Shown here: positions 26,890 to 35,978 of the stretch, in pieces
Layout: each line of letters starts with the position of its first letter
Position numbering within the stretch: the stretch's first letter is position 1
From: Paenibacillus sp. V4I3
GTDB lineage: Bacteria; Bacillota; Bacilli; Paenibacillales; NBRC-103111
Direction: 5' to 3'
Assembly (NCBI RefSeq): GCF_030817215.1
Contig: NZ_JAUSZA010000001.1
Location: 7,747,501 to 7,811,500 of the forward strand
Length of the DNA stretch: 64,000 bases
Made by a program: the position numbers and the translations under genes
The notes under the pieces: generated by a model
Seen by the model: the letters and a program-made list of their open reading frames with translations, nothing else
Database searches by the model: none
What the model was told of the DNA's origin: nothing

Positions 26890-28083
26890 TCACTTAAGCA
26901 CCAGCTCGATGCGCTCAAGTGCCCAATCTATTTGGTCTTTTGTAATGGTGAGCGGAGGTGCGAATCGTATCGTCGTTTCGTGTGTCTCCTTACACAGAAT
27001 GCCTAACTCTTTTAGCTTCTCACAGTAAGGGCGAGCAGGTTCGACCAGCTCAAGACCAATGAACAATCCGCGACCTCGTACTTCTTTGACATTTTTACTA
27101 TCGATTTTCCGCAGCTTATCAATGAAATAGGTTCCCAATTCGGCCGAACGTTCAACGAGACGCTCTTCCTCCAAAACATCCAAGGCTGCAATAGCAACGG
27201 CACAGCCCAATGGATTCCCGCCAAAGGTAGACCCATGCGATCCGGGGTTGAACACACCTAGAATTTCCTCATCTGCTGCAACGGCGGAAATAGGAAACAC
27301 GCCACCCCCTAGTGCTTTCCCCATTATATATATATCCGGTCTCACCGATTCCCATTCACATGCGAACAGCTTTCCGGTTCGGCCAAACCCCGTCTGAATT
27401 TCATCGGCGACTAAAAGAATGTTGTTCTCTTTACAAAGCTGTGAAGCTTTGCTTAAGAATCCTTCCTTCGGAATCACAATCCCTGCTTCCCCTTGAATCG
27501 GCTCCACTAAGAAAGCAGCTGTATTCGGAGTTATGGCTTTCTTTAGTGCTTCCAAATCGCCGTAAGGAATGATTTTAAAGCCTGGAGTGAAAGGCCCAAA
27601 ACCCTCTTTATACTCATCCGAAGACGAAAAAGAAGTTATCGTAATCGTCCTCCCGTGAAAGTTCCCTGCACAGACGATAATTTCAGCCTGATCCGTCAGC
27701 ACTTTCTTAACTTGATACGCCCAACGCCTTACTGCTTTGAGTGCAGTCTCCACCGCTTCAGCGCCTGTATTCATGGGCAGGATCATACTTTTCCCTGTCA
27801 TAGCTGAAAGTTTTTCATAAAAGACACCAAGTTGATCGTTGTGAAACGCTCTGGAAGTCAATGTTACTTTATCCGCCTGATCTTTAAGTGCCTGAATAAT
27901 TTTCGGATGCCTGTGCCCATGGTTTAATGCGGAATAGGCGCTCAGCATGTCCATGTAACGGTTGCCTTCAGGATCTTCCACCCAAATGCCTTCCGCTTGT
28001 GAAACAACAATGGGCAGCGGGTGGTAATTATGAGCGCCGAAGCGTTCGATTTGCTGGATGATCGTTTTCGATATGCTTTGCAT
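26890..28083 (-). CDS. rocD: ornithine aminotransferase
   Basis: 397 residues, the usual length of bacterial RocD. A class III aminotransferase: GAEAVETALKAVRRWAY, FHGRTITITSFS, LVADEIQTGFGRTGKLF, and the PLP lysine in IMGKALGGGVFPIS. It converts ornithine and 2-oxoglutarate to glutamate semialdehyde (pyrroline-5-carboxylate) and glutamate. It sits between two arginase-family genes, directly supporting use of arginine. No pyrroline-5-carboxylate dehydrogenase gene is in the window. AAGGA lies 10 bases upstream of the ATG. Confidence 0.93.
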   Translation of the reverse strand: MQSISKTIIQQIERFGAHNYHPLPIVVSQAEGIWVEDPEGNRYMDMLSAYSALNHGHRHPKIIQALKDQADKVTLTSRAFHNDQLGVFYEKLSAMTGKSMILPMNTGAEAVETALKAVRRWAYQVKKVLTDQAEIIVCAGNFHGRTITITSFSSSDEYKEGFGPFTPGFKIIPYGDLEALKKAITPNTAAFLVEPIQGEAGIVIPKEGFLSKASQLCKENNILLVADEIQTGFGRTGKLFACEWESVRPDIYIMGKALGGGVFPISAVAADEEILGVFNPGSHGSTFGGNPLGCAVAIAALDVLEEERLVERSAELGTYFIDKLRKIDSKNVKEVRGRGLFIGLELVEPARPYCEKLKELGILCKETHETTIRFAPPLTITKDQIDWALERIELVLK

Positions 28084-28110
28084 AGGGCTTCAATCCTTCT
28101 CTAAGATATG

Positions 28111-29022
28111 TTATAGTATGCGTTCTCCAAATACAGAGCCAATCAGCTCCACGGCTGTTCTTGCTGTTTTATTATGTTGATCAAGCATCGGATTTACTTC
28201 GACAAACTCAGCGGATACGAGCACATTACTCTCATACAGCATCTCCATCGCAAAGTGGCTTTCCCTATATGACATCCCTCCTGATACCGGAGTGCCAACA
28301 CCCGGAGCTTCCGCAGGATCCATTCCGTCAATATCTAGACTAAGATGAACGCCGTCCGTTCCGTTCGTTACGATTTTGAGCGCTTCTTCCATGACATGCC
28401 TCATTCCATAACGGTCAATCTCATGCATCGTAAAGACGCGAATTCCTTTTTCCTTCAGGAACGTCCTCTCGCCATGATCGATCGATCTGGCTCCGATGAT
28501 GACCACATTCTCCGGCTTTACCTTTGTTTCTACACTGCCGATCGATACCAACTCCGAGTGCCCGTACCCGAGTGCAACCGCTAAGGACATGCCGTGAATA
28601 TTACCAGAGTACGTTGTCTCCTCCGTATTCACATCCGTATGTGCATCAAACCAGATGACCCCGAGCCTGTTCACATGCTGTAGAACCCCTTTAATGGTTC
28701 CAATCGCAATACTATGATCGCCACCGAGAATGAGCGGAAATTGACCTTTGATCATTTCACCAGTGACAACTTGGCATAATTCATTATTCACTTTACTTAT
28801 TTCTTTTAAATACTTCAGTTTTTCGCCTGTCCGACATGCATCCAAAGCTCTATTCACATGAATATCGCCTAAATCCTGTACCTGATAGCCCAAAGCTTCA
28901 AGTCTATTAACCATATCGGAGCCTCTTAATGCGCTTGGTCCCATCTCCACGCCATTTCGATCTGCGCCATACTGCAGCGGAACGCCAATTATGGAAATAC
29001 TATTTTTCTTCATGGTATTCAT
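28111..29022 (-). CDS. rocF: arginase
   Basis: 303 residues with every arginase hallmark: LGGDHSIAIG, IWFDAHTDVNTEE (three metal ligands), SGNIHGMSLA (substrate Asn and catalytic His), SLDIDGMDP and VEVNPMLD. It hydrolyses arginine to ornithine and urea with two Mn ions. The next gene (27 bp downstream) takes the ornithine. The ATG at 29022 follows AAGGAG by 8 bases. A possible leader peptide and hairpin lie just upstream. Confidence 0.94.
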   Translation of the reverse strand: MNTMKKNSISIIGVPLQYGADRNGVEMGPSALRGSDMVNRLEALGYQVQDLGDIHVNRALDACRTGEKLKYLKEISKVNNELCQVVTGEMIKGQFPLILGGDHSIAIGTIKGVLQHVNRLGVIWFDAHTDVNTEETTYSGNIHGMSLAVALGYGHSELVSIGSVETKVKPENVVIIGARSIDHGERTFLKEKGIRVFTMHEIDRYGMRHVMEEALKIVTNGTDGVHLSLDIDGMDPAEAPGVGTPVSGGMSYRESHFAMEMLYESNVLVSAEFVEVNPMLDQHNKTARTAVELIGSVFGERIL

Positions 29023-29037
29023 CTGAAGCGCTCCTTT

Positions 29038-29070
29038 TCACCTAGTGGAAATGCTCATCTCCATAAACAC
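29038..29070 (-). CDS. possible 8-10 codon leader peptide before the arginase gene
   Basis: AGGAGG is followed by GTG TTT ATG GAG ATG AGC ATT TCC ACT AGG TGA, a tiny frame ending in one Arg codon and stop, 15 bp before the arginase start. The ribosome binding site is as good as that of the genes. Its own site is the right arm of the hairpin at 29073-29121. Whether it is translated is unknown; it could be chance. Confidence 0.3.
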   Translation of the reverse strand: MFMEMSISTR

Positions 29071-29072
29071 AA

Positions 29073-29121
29073 AATCCTCCTAGATAAAACCTATAAAATG
29101 GCTTTTCTCCTCAGGAGGATT
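29073..29121 (-). promoter_or_regulatory. inverted repeat between the importer genes and arginase
   Basis: On the minus strand AATCCTCCT and AGGAGGATT are perfectly complementary over 9 bp with a 31-base loop, and TTTTG follows. Pairing would hide the AGGAGG of the leader frame. It might act as a weak terminator, an mRNA processing site or a translational switch. Confidence 0.45.
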
Positions 29122-29145
29122 CTGCATAGATGCCTTATTCAACAC

Positions 29146-30111
29146 CTAATTATATAAATGGCATGCAATATACTGGCCATTAACTTCCTTCAATATCGGC
29201 TTTTCTGTCTTACAAATGGCCATGCACTCACTGCATCGTGGATGGAATGTGCAGCCCGAAGGCGGATTGGCGGGGCTTGGTACATCACCCTGAAGAACGA
29301 TCCTTTCCTTCTTGACTAAAGGATTCGGTATCGGTACGGCAGATAACAAAGCTTTCGTGTAGGGATGCTTCGGGGAATTAAACAGTTCATGCTTATCCGC
29401 AAGCTCCACAATTCTCCCCAAGTACATTACGCCTATGCGGTCGCTAATATGCCTTACAACACTTAAATCGTGCGCAATGAACAAATACGTCAACTGAAAT
29501 TGCTCCTGTAAATCCTGAAGCAGATTGATCACTTGCGATTGGATCGATACATCCAAAGCGGATACCGGCTCATCGGCTACGATCAGCTTAGGGTCTAAGG
29601 CTAGCGCACGGGCTATCCCTATCCGTTGGCGCTGTCCGCCACTGAATTCGTGCGCATACCGTTTGGCATGGTAGCTGCTCAAGCCGACGACATTCAGAAG
29701 TTCCTCCACGCGTCGGTCTCTTTCTTTGCCGTGGGCTAGACCGTGAATAATGATCGGCTCCGCTATAATTTCACCTACAGTCATACGCGGATCTAGAGAG
29801 GCATAAGGGTCCTGGAATATCATTTGCATTTCTCTACGCAGCTTCCTTAACTCCCCCGGATTCATGCCGACGAGATTGGTCCCCTCATACAATACCTCTC
29901 CTTCTGTAGGCTGAAGCAGCTGCAGAATCGTCCTTCCTGTTGTCGATTTCCCGCATCCGCTTTCGCCTACCAACCCTAGCGTTTCCCCTTTGAAAATCGT
30001 GAAATCCAGTCCATCAACAGCCTTGACATGGTTCACGGTACGGCTGAATATTCCTTTTTTGATCGGGAAATATTTTTTTAGGTTTTTAACCTCAACAAGT
30101 GGCTGCTTCAT
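29146..30111 (-). CDS. dipeptide/oligopeptide ABC ATPase (DppF/OppF type)
   Basis: 321 residues. Walker A GESGCGKST, signature FSGGQRQRIG, Walker B LIVADEPVSALDVS, and the C-terminal oligo_HPY extension with the four-Cys region CTFHPRCSECMAIC, ending CHLYN; this extension in peptide transporters binds a 4Fe-4S cluster in some cases. It pairs with the DppD-type ATPase, whose end overlaps its start by 20 bp. Confidence 0.93.
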   Translation of the reverse strand: MKQPLVEVKNLKKYFPIKKGIFSRTVNHVKAVDGLDFTIFKGETLGLVGESGCGKSTTGRTILQLLQPTEGEVLYEGTNLVGMNPGELRKLRREMQMIFQDPYASLDPRMTVGEIIAEPIIIHGLAHGKERDRRVEELLNVVGLSSYHAKRYAHEFSGGQRQRIGIARALALDPKLIVADEPVSALDVSIQSQVINLLQDLQEQFQLTYLFIAHDLSVVRHISDRIGVMYLGRIVELADKHELFNSPKHPYTKALLSAVPIPNPLVKKERIVLQGDVPSPANPPSGCTFHPRCSECMAICKTEKPILKEVNGQYIACHLYN

Positions 30112-31087
30112 TTTGAGCCTCCCCTGTCGAAGAATGGAGCCAGCAACGGCTGAAGTGGTCGGTTTCGACTTCTATTAGCAGTGGAGCTTTTTGCCGGCAA
30201 ATATCCAAAGCGAACTCGCAGCGAGGAGCAAATGCGCAACCTTCGCGCAGGCTGCCTGGAGTCGGCACGATCCCTTTAATAGCATACAATCTCTTTTCAT
30301 CCGAATGCATGTTCGGGATCGATTTCATGAGTCCTTGTGTATACGGATGTTTCGGGTTTGTGAACAGTTTTACTACGTCGGTTTCTTCCACGACTTTTCC
30401 GCTGTACATGACAATGACACGGTCACACATTTCGGCAACTACGCCCAGATCGTGAGTGATCATCATAATAGCCGTATTATGTTTCGTCTTAAGCTCCCTC
30501 ATTAGATCCAAAATCTGCGCCTGAATCGTTACATCGAGCGCCGTGGTCGGTTCATCAGCAATCAATAGCTTCGGATTACAACTCATCGCCATAGCTATCA
30601 TCACCCGCTGCCTCATTCCTCCCGATAGCTGATGAGGATATTCATCGACAATTTGCTCTGGCCTAGGGATACCTACGAGTTTGAGCATCTCGATCGCACG
30701 TTCCCTCGCCCTTTGCTTGTTATACCTCATATGGATTTCAACCGCTTCGCCGATCTGCTGGCCGATTGTAAACACTGGGTTCAGAGAAGTCATTGGTTCT
30801 TGGAAAATCATCGCCATTTCATTACCGCGAATCGTTCTGATTTCTTTGTCCGAAAGCGCTAACAGATCTTTCCCATTAAACGTGATTGAGCCTTCTACCA
30901 CCTTACCGGGGGTAAGCCTCATCGCCGTTAAAGAAGTCACACTTTTGCCGCAGCCGGACTCTCCGACAATGCCAACAGTTTCTCCCTCACGAACCGTGAT
31001 GTCAACTCCGTCTACGGCCGGTACTACACCCTCATCGGAATAAAAATAAGTCTTGAGCCCTTTGATCTCAAGTAATTTGTTCTTCAA
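30092..31087 (-). CDS. dipeptide/oligopeptide ABC ATPase (DppD/OppD type)
   Basis: 331 residues. Walker A GESGCGKSV, Q-loop EPMTSLNPVF, signature LSGGMRQRVM, Walker B LLIADEPTTALDVT, switch His in MITHDLGVV and a C-terminal CAFAPRCEFALDIC cluster motif. The second ATPase of the peptide importer. It overlaps the DppF-type gene, so the two are co-translated. Confidence 0.93.
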   Translation of the reverse strand: MKNKLLEIKGLKTYFYSDEGVVPAVDGVDITVREGETVGIVGESGCGKSVTSLTAMRLTPGKVVEGSITFNGKDLLALSDKEIRTIRGNEMAMIFQEPMTSLNPVFTIGQQIGEAVEIHMRYNKQRARERAIEMLKLVGIPRPEQIVDEYPHQLSGGMRQRVMIAMAMSCNPKLLIADEPTTALDVTIQAQILDLMRELKTKHNTAIMMITHDLGVVAEMCDRVIVMYSGKVVEETDVVKLFTNPKHPYTQGLMKSIPNMHSDEKRLYAIKGIVPTPGSLREGCAFAPRCEFALDICRQKAPLLIEVETDHFSRCWLHSSTGEAQNEAATC

Positions 31088-31101
31088 TGTATGACCTCCC
31101 G

Positions 31102-32010
31102 TTACAGCTTCATCTTCGGATCAAGGGCATCGCGCAAGCCATCGCCCAACATGTTGAAAGACAATACCATAAACATAATGGCAAGTCCGGGTATGGTGCT
31201 GACATGAGGGGCCGTTCTCAAATATTCCCTTCCCGTGCTGAGCATAGCCCCCCATTCCGGTGTAGGCGGCTGAGCCCCCATACCTAGAAAGCTGAGTCCG
31301 GAGGCAGTCAATATGGCCGTTGCGATTCGTAAGGATGACAACACGATAATAGGAGCAATACTGTTCGGAATCACATGCTTAATAATGATAAACGCATGAG
31401 TGCCCCCCATCGCTTTGGCAGCCTCGATAAATTCTTTATTCTTCACAGAAATGACGGCGCTGCGGGAAATACGAGCAAACGTCGGAACCGAGAAAATACC
31501 AATGGCAATCATCACGTTGCTCATACCAGGACCCAAGACACTTACGATCGCCAATGCCAACAGGAAGCTCGGGAATGCCATGAAAATATCCACGATACGC
31601 ATGATCAACATGTCGGCCTTTCCTCCAAAATAGCCGGAGACCGTTCCTAACGTAACGCCGATAATAACGGAAATCAATACCCCGACGATGCCGATCATCA
31701 ATGAAATTTGAGTACCGTAAATGATCCTAGATAAAATATCCCGCCCGAATTCATCTGTACCAAACGGATGGCTCCAACTAGGAGTTTCAAGCATTATTTG
31801 CATATTTTGCACGATAGGATCATAGGGAGCAATCCATCGTGCCAAGAGCGCGACGATGACAAAGATCACTGTCATCCACAGTCCGACCAAGGCCCGTTTA
31901 TTCTGTTTAAATCGGCTCACCATCATGTTCCAAGGCGTACGGGGGACGTAAGCCTGTTGGTCCAGATGGTTCTGCGCCCCTTGTTGATCTGCTGCTTCTA
32001 GCTGACTCAT
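31102..32010 (-). CDS. dipeptide ABC permease (DppC/OppC type)
   Basis: 302 residues with a soluble N-terminus of about 35 residues and six membrane helices. The N-terminal oppC motif region (TPWNMMVSRFKQNKRALVG), FGTDEFGRDILSRIIYG and the EAA loop EFIEAAKAMGGTH are characteristic. Forms the channel with the DppB-type protein. Confidence 0.93.
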   Translation of the reverse strand: MSQLEAADQQGAQNHLDQQAYVPRTPWNMMVSRFKQNKRALVGLWMTVIFVIVALLARWIAPYDPIVQNMQIMLETPSWSHPFGTDEFGRDILSRIIYGTQISLMIGIVGVLISVIIGVTLGTVSGYFGGKADMLIMRIVDIFMAFPSFLLALAIVSVLGPGMSNVMIAIGIFSVPTFARISRSAVISVKNKEFIEAAKAMGGTHAFIIIKHVIPNSIAPIIVLSSLRIATAILTASGLSFLGMGAQPPTPEWGAMLSTGREYLRTAPHVSTIPGLAIMFMVLSFNMLGDGLRDALDPKMKL

Positions 32011-32025
32011 GAACGTGCTCCTTTC

Positions 32026-32946
32026 TTAGTCGTATCTCACCCGGGGGTCTACTAAACTGTAGCAAAGGTCGACGATCAAGTTCACCACGACAAAAATGGT
32101 GGCGATAAACAGAACACTACCCTGAATCGCCGGATAGTCCCTAAACTGAATGGATTGAATCACATAGCGTCCCAGCCCGTTCATAGAGAACACCGTCTCC
32201 GCAAGAACCGCTCCCCCCAACAAATGACCGAATTCCAATCCGATAACCGTAATAATCGGGATTAGCGCATTCTTCAAGGTATGCTTATAGATCACGGCCT
32301 TTTCCTTAACACCTTTCGCGCGTGCCGTACGAACGAAATCTTGGTGAATAACTTCCAATATGCTGGAACGTGTCAGTCGGGCAAGGATAGCTGATGAAGA
32401 AAGGCCTACAGCAAACGCCGGAAGTATATAATATTTAAGCCCGTCATTCCCTCCGGATGGAAGGATTTGCAGGTAATATGAAAAAATAAGAATTAGCATG
32501 AGTCCCAACCAAAAAATTGGCATAGATATTCCGAACAAGGAGAACATCATCGTGAGGTTATCCCAAATACTGTTCGGCTTAGTGGCAGAAACGATTCCGG
32601 CAATAAGCCCGATCAACACCATAATAATAATGGCCATGACGGTAAGTGTAATTGTGGTCGGGAATCGCGTGAGAATCTCTTGTAGAACAGGTCGGTCAGA
32701 GCGTAAGGATGTTCCGAGGTCACCACTTAACAAATGATACACATAACTTCCATATTGCACATACAAAGGTTGATTTAGTCCCAACCGATCCCTAACGAGC
32801 TCTACATCCTGCTCGCTGGCTTCATTGCCGGCTATCAAACGGGCTGGATCACCTGGAACCGAATGAATCAGGATAAACACAATAATGGATACACCAATCA
32901 AGGTCGGGATCATCTGCAGCATACGCTTTATGATATAGCTAAACAA
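32026..32946 (-). CDS. dipeptide ABC permease (DppB/OppB type)
   Basis: 306 residues. MFSYIIKRMLQMIPTLIG at the start, HSVPGDPARLIAG, and the EAA-like loop FVRTARAKGVKEKAVIYKH. Six helices; gene spacing of 15 bp to the next permease indicates one operon. Confidence 0.93.
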   Translation of the reverse strand: MFSYIIKRMLQMIPTLIGVSIIVFILIHSVPGDPARLIAGNEASEQDVELVRDRLGLNQPLYVQYGSYVYHLLSGDLGTSLRSDRPVLQEILTRFPTTITLTVMAIIIMVLIGLIAGIVSATKPNSIWDNLTMMFSLFGISMPIFWLGLMLILIFSYYLQILPSGGNDGLKYYILPAFAVGLSSSAILARLTRSSILEVIHQDFVRTARAKGVKEKAVIYKHTLKNALIPIITVIGLEFGHLLGGAVLAETVFSMNGLGRYVIQSIQFRDYPAIQGSVLFIATIFVVVNLIVDLCYSLVDPRVRYD

Positions 32947-33008
32947 CCTGGTGCCTCCTTGTGAAAAATGGGGGGATGTAAGTCATCTCCCCCATTTATC
33001 TAGATTTC

Positions 33009-34559
33009 TTATTTCTTCACAGCATCACGCAAAATAAGTCGTTCGTTAGTCCAATTATAGACGCCCTCTACATTTTTGCGAACCCCAGTAATTTGCTTAT
33101 TATCCAAAACGAAAATCCAAGGGGCTTGCTCCTTAATTATTTTCAACGCGTCACTGTAAGTCTTCTTACGTTCGTCAGGATTTGCCGTTTTCATGCCCTT
33201 ATCAAGCAGCGCGTCCAAATCTGCATTCGTGATTCCAGAGAGGTTATTGCTTCCAGTTGTAGCAAAATTCGGTCTTGCCGCCCAGTCCGCATCTCCAGTT
33301 GAAGCTCCCCAACTATCCATGATTACGTCGTAACCGTCTTTCTTCGGATTGGTTGTTAAACCTTTGTACGTGCCCCACTCATATTTCCGGAATTCCACGG
33401 TAAATCCAACAGCTTGTAAATTGCCTTGAACAAACTCAGCGATTTGACGATCCATCAAGTAACGGCCTTCCGGTGTCCACAGCATAATCTTGGTTCCCGG
33501 CTTAACACCGGCTTCAGCAAGCAGCTGCTTGGCTTTTTCCGGATCATAAGGATAAGCACCTACGGAGGAATAGCCTACGATCGGCTCTGCAACAGCCGCC
33601 TCAGAAACCTTACCATATCCAGACAAGATTTTTTTCACAATCGTGTCTTTATCGACCGCATAGTTCAAGGCTTGACGAACTCTTACATCATTGAAAGGCG
33701 CCTTCGTAGTATTTAGAGGAAACTCAAGAGTTCTAGAGCTTGGAGAAACGATTACATTCACTTTGTCGTTCCCTTTAAGCCGCTCTACATCTGTAGGAAC
33801 GACAGGCGAGATCACATCAGCTTCACCTGTTTCCAGCATGATGGAACGCGACGCATTTTCAGGAACCGGCTTAAACGTAATCGTCTTCACTTTCGGCTTG
33901 CCGCCCCAATAAGTAGGATTGGCCTCGAACACAACTTTGGTGCCCGGTACCCATTCTTTCAGTTTAAAAGGACCAGCGCCGACGGGCGCTTTACCGATAT
34001 TTTTGCCCTGCTCTTTCAGATTTTTCGGGCTATGAATAGCGCCAGCCGCTTGAGCAAAATAAGTTAAAGCGGGACCGAACGGAAACTTGAGATCGAAGCT
34101 GACTTGATATTCGCTATCCGCGTTCACTTTATCGATAAACTCAGCATAAAACGAATATCGATTCAGCTTATTCTCTTTGTTCAGAACCCGGTCAAAGTTG
34201 AATTTGACGGCTTCAGCATTCAATGGGGTATCATCTTGAAATTTGACCCCTTCACGAAGCTTAAACGTCATTTTCTTTCCATCTGTAGATGTACTCCACT
34301 CTTTCGCCAGCTGAGGTACGATTTTTCCTTCTTTATCCAAAGTAACCAATTTGTCGAAAAGGAGTTCAGTCGCATTGTTGGATAAGGCGTCATTGCTATC
34401 CTGCGGGTCCAAAATCGTAGGTTCAGCACCTAAAGCGACAACAAGATCTTTCGGTTCTACAGCGGCTTGATTATCAGTTCCTGAGGATTTTGATGAACTG
34501 CTGCAAGCGGAAAGAACAAGCATCGTGCACAAAAACAATATAAATGAAATTTTTTTCAA
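33009..34559 (-). CDS. peptide-binding lipoprotein of the dipeptide importer (DppA/DppE, family 5)
   Basis: 516 residues. Lipobox LSAC at about residue 19, then a Ser-rich linker. Family-5 binding fold: LVVALGAEPTILDPQDSND, TFKLREGVKFQDDTPLNAEA (an established signature region), VRQALNYAVDKDTIV. Captures the substrate for the four downstream transport proteins. Context (Xaa-Arg-type peptidase and arginase in the same operon) suggests arginine-containing dipeptides, by inference. Its gene lies 18 bp after the M20 gene. Confidence 0.92.
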   Translation of the reverse strand: MKKISFILFLCTMLVLSACSSSSKSSGTDNQAAVEPKDLVVALGAEPTILDPQDSNDALSNNATELLFDKLVTLDKEGKIVPQLAKEWSTSTDGKKMTFKLREGVKFQDDTPLNAEAVKFNFDRVLNKENKLNRYSFYAEFIDKVNADSEYQVSFDLKFPFGPALTYFAQAAGAIHSPKNLKEQGKNIGKAPVGAGPFKLKEWVPGTKVVFEANPTYWGGKPKVKTITFKPVPENASRSIMLETGEADVISPVVPTDVERLKGNDKVNVIVSPSSRTLEFPLNTTKAPFNDVRVRQALNYAVDKDTIVKKILSGYGKVSEAAVAEPIVGYSSVGAYPYDPEKAKQLLAEAGVKPGTKIMLWTPEGRYLMDRQIAEFVQGNLQAVGFTVEFRKYEWGTYKGLTTNPKKDGYDVIMDSWGASTGDADWAARPNFATTGSNNLSGITNADLDALLDKGMKTANPDERKKTYSDALKIIKEQAPWIFVLDNKQITGVRKNVEGVYNWTNERLILRDAVKK

Positions 34560-34577
34560 AATAACTACCCCCTATAA

Positions 34578-35774
34578 TTAATTATTGCGTTCATTACTGG
34601 CCTTCCATAATACAAACTCATCGCGAACTTGGCGTAATGAGTCTGGATCAAAACATAAATCATAGGCGGTCATTGCCAAAGCCTTTGCAGCTTGGTTCAA
34701 TCCCGTCATGCCTCCCTCGGAGCACGCCGCATCGCGAAATTCCGGGGTATGCGGGGTTACATCACCAATTCTAATGTACGGATGAATGGTAGCTGTGATT
34801 TGTCCCACATTACCTATGTCTGATGAACCTATTCCTCCTCTTTCTGGAGGGTTGGTTACTTCAAGACCCATAAGAGTTAAATTGTCTTTAAATAAGCTGG
34901 ATAAATATTTATTATTATTTCTTTCCGCATATATCAAACCTTCGCTTATCTCACACGTTGCTCCTACTGCTTCTGAGCAGTGGTGAACCACCGTATAAAT
35001 TTTGTCTCTTACTACGTTCAGTTCTTTAACCGTAGGAGCTCGAAACATAAATTTCGCCTCGCAATAATCGGGCACAACATTAGGTGCATCTCCTCCTCTT
35101 GTTATAATTCCGTGAATTCTAACATCTTGCTTAAAAAACTGACGTAAAGAATTAATGGCTACATAGGAGTTAATTAGAGCATCTAAGGCACTGATTCCTT
35201 TTTCAGGCTCAGATGAAGCATGAGCTTGTTTTCCATAAAACTTGAATGTTGTATCTACGCAAGCCAGTCCTCCACGCATCACCATATTGCTTTGACGTGG
35301 ATGGCACATCATAGCTGCGTCCACCTGATCGAATACACCCTTCTCGCTCATAATGATTTTGCCGCCGCCATCTTCCTCAGCAGGAGTACCATAGACTTCT
35401 ATTTTTCCCGGGAAATCAGGAAAACAATCTTTAAGAGCTAGTGCGGCACCAACGGCTGCAGTACCTATCAGGTTATGGCCACAGGCATGACCGATTTCAG
35501 GCAAAGCATCATACTCGGCTAGCAAGGCGATTGTAGGCCCTTCTGAACTTCCTGCCCAAGAAGCGCGGAAAGCAGTCTCCAAACCCGCTATGCCCGTTTC
35601 CACCTCAAAACCCGCTTTCTTTAGGGGCTCCGTTAACCAATGAACCGCTTTGTACTCGTTAAAGGCTAATTCCGGATTGGAATGAATCTTAAGAGCAATT
35701 TCGCGCAATTCAGGGTCCCGGGTGTCAACAGCTTGCTGAATGTGTTTTTTAGCTAGTAATAATTGCTCAATCAC
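34578..35774 (-). CDS. M20 family amidohydrolase, ACY1L2/Xaa-Arg dipeptidase type
   Basis: 398 residues, cytoplasmic. Metal-ligand motifs of M20 peptidases are visible: EYDALPEIGHACGHNLIG, GTPAEEDGGGK, AMMCHPRQ and HTPEFRD, with a dimerisation lid domain around 180-300. The EYDALPEIGHACGHN form is that of the ACY1L2 subgroup, whose vertebrate member PM20D2 hydrolyses Xaa-Lys, Xaa-Arg and Xaa-ornithine dipeptides; bacterial relatives also include aminobenzoyl-glutamate-type hydrolases. Being first in an operon that continues with a dipeptide importer and arginase, it is likely to release arginine (or another basic amino acid) from imported dipeptides or acyl derivatives. That specificity is inference. 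Confidence 0.88.
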   Translation of the reverse strand: MIEQLLLAKKHIQQAVDTRDPELREIALKIHSNPELAFNEYKAVHWLTEPLKKAGFEVETGIAGLETAFRASWAGSSEGPTIALLAEYDALPEIGHACGHNLIGTAAVGAALALKDCFPDFPGKIEVYGTPAEEDGGGKIIMSEKGVFDQVDAAMMCHPRQSNMVMRGGLACVDTTFKFYGKQAHASSEPEKGISALDALINSYVAINSLRQFFKQDVRIHGIITRGGDAPNVVPDYCEAKFMFRAPTVKELNVVRDKIYTVVHHCSEAVGATCEISEGLIYAERNNNKYLSSLFKDNLTLMGLEVTNPPERGGIGSSDIGNVGQITATIHPYIRIGDVTPHTPEFRDAACSEGGMTGLNQAAKALAMTAYDLCFDPDSLRQVRDEFVLWKASNERNN

Positions 35775-35939
35775 CTTTTGTCATCGCCTTTCGATTTATG
35801 CATGTCAGATTAACTAACACTTCATGTATTAATTTTAAACCATCACCACGATATAAGTAAAATTAATATTTTTTTGCTATATACCAAAAATTTTTTAATA
35901 ACAAAAGGTTAGATTGATGCCGTGGATCAGCATAAAAAC

Positions 35940-35973
35940 AAAAAAGGAACACGCCGTTTATCGGTGTCCCTTT
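35940..35973 (-). terminator. terminator after the LysR gene
   Basis: On the minus strand AAAGGGACAC and GTGTTCCTTT pair imperfectly across a central CCG/CGG, followed by a T-run. It separates the LysR gene from the operon starting at 35774. Confidence 0.7.
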
Positions 35974-35978
35974 ACGGT

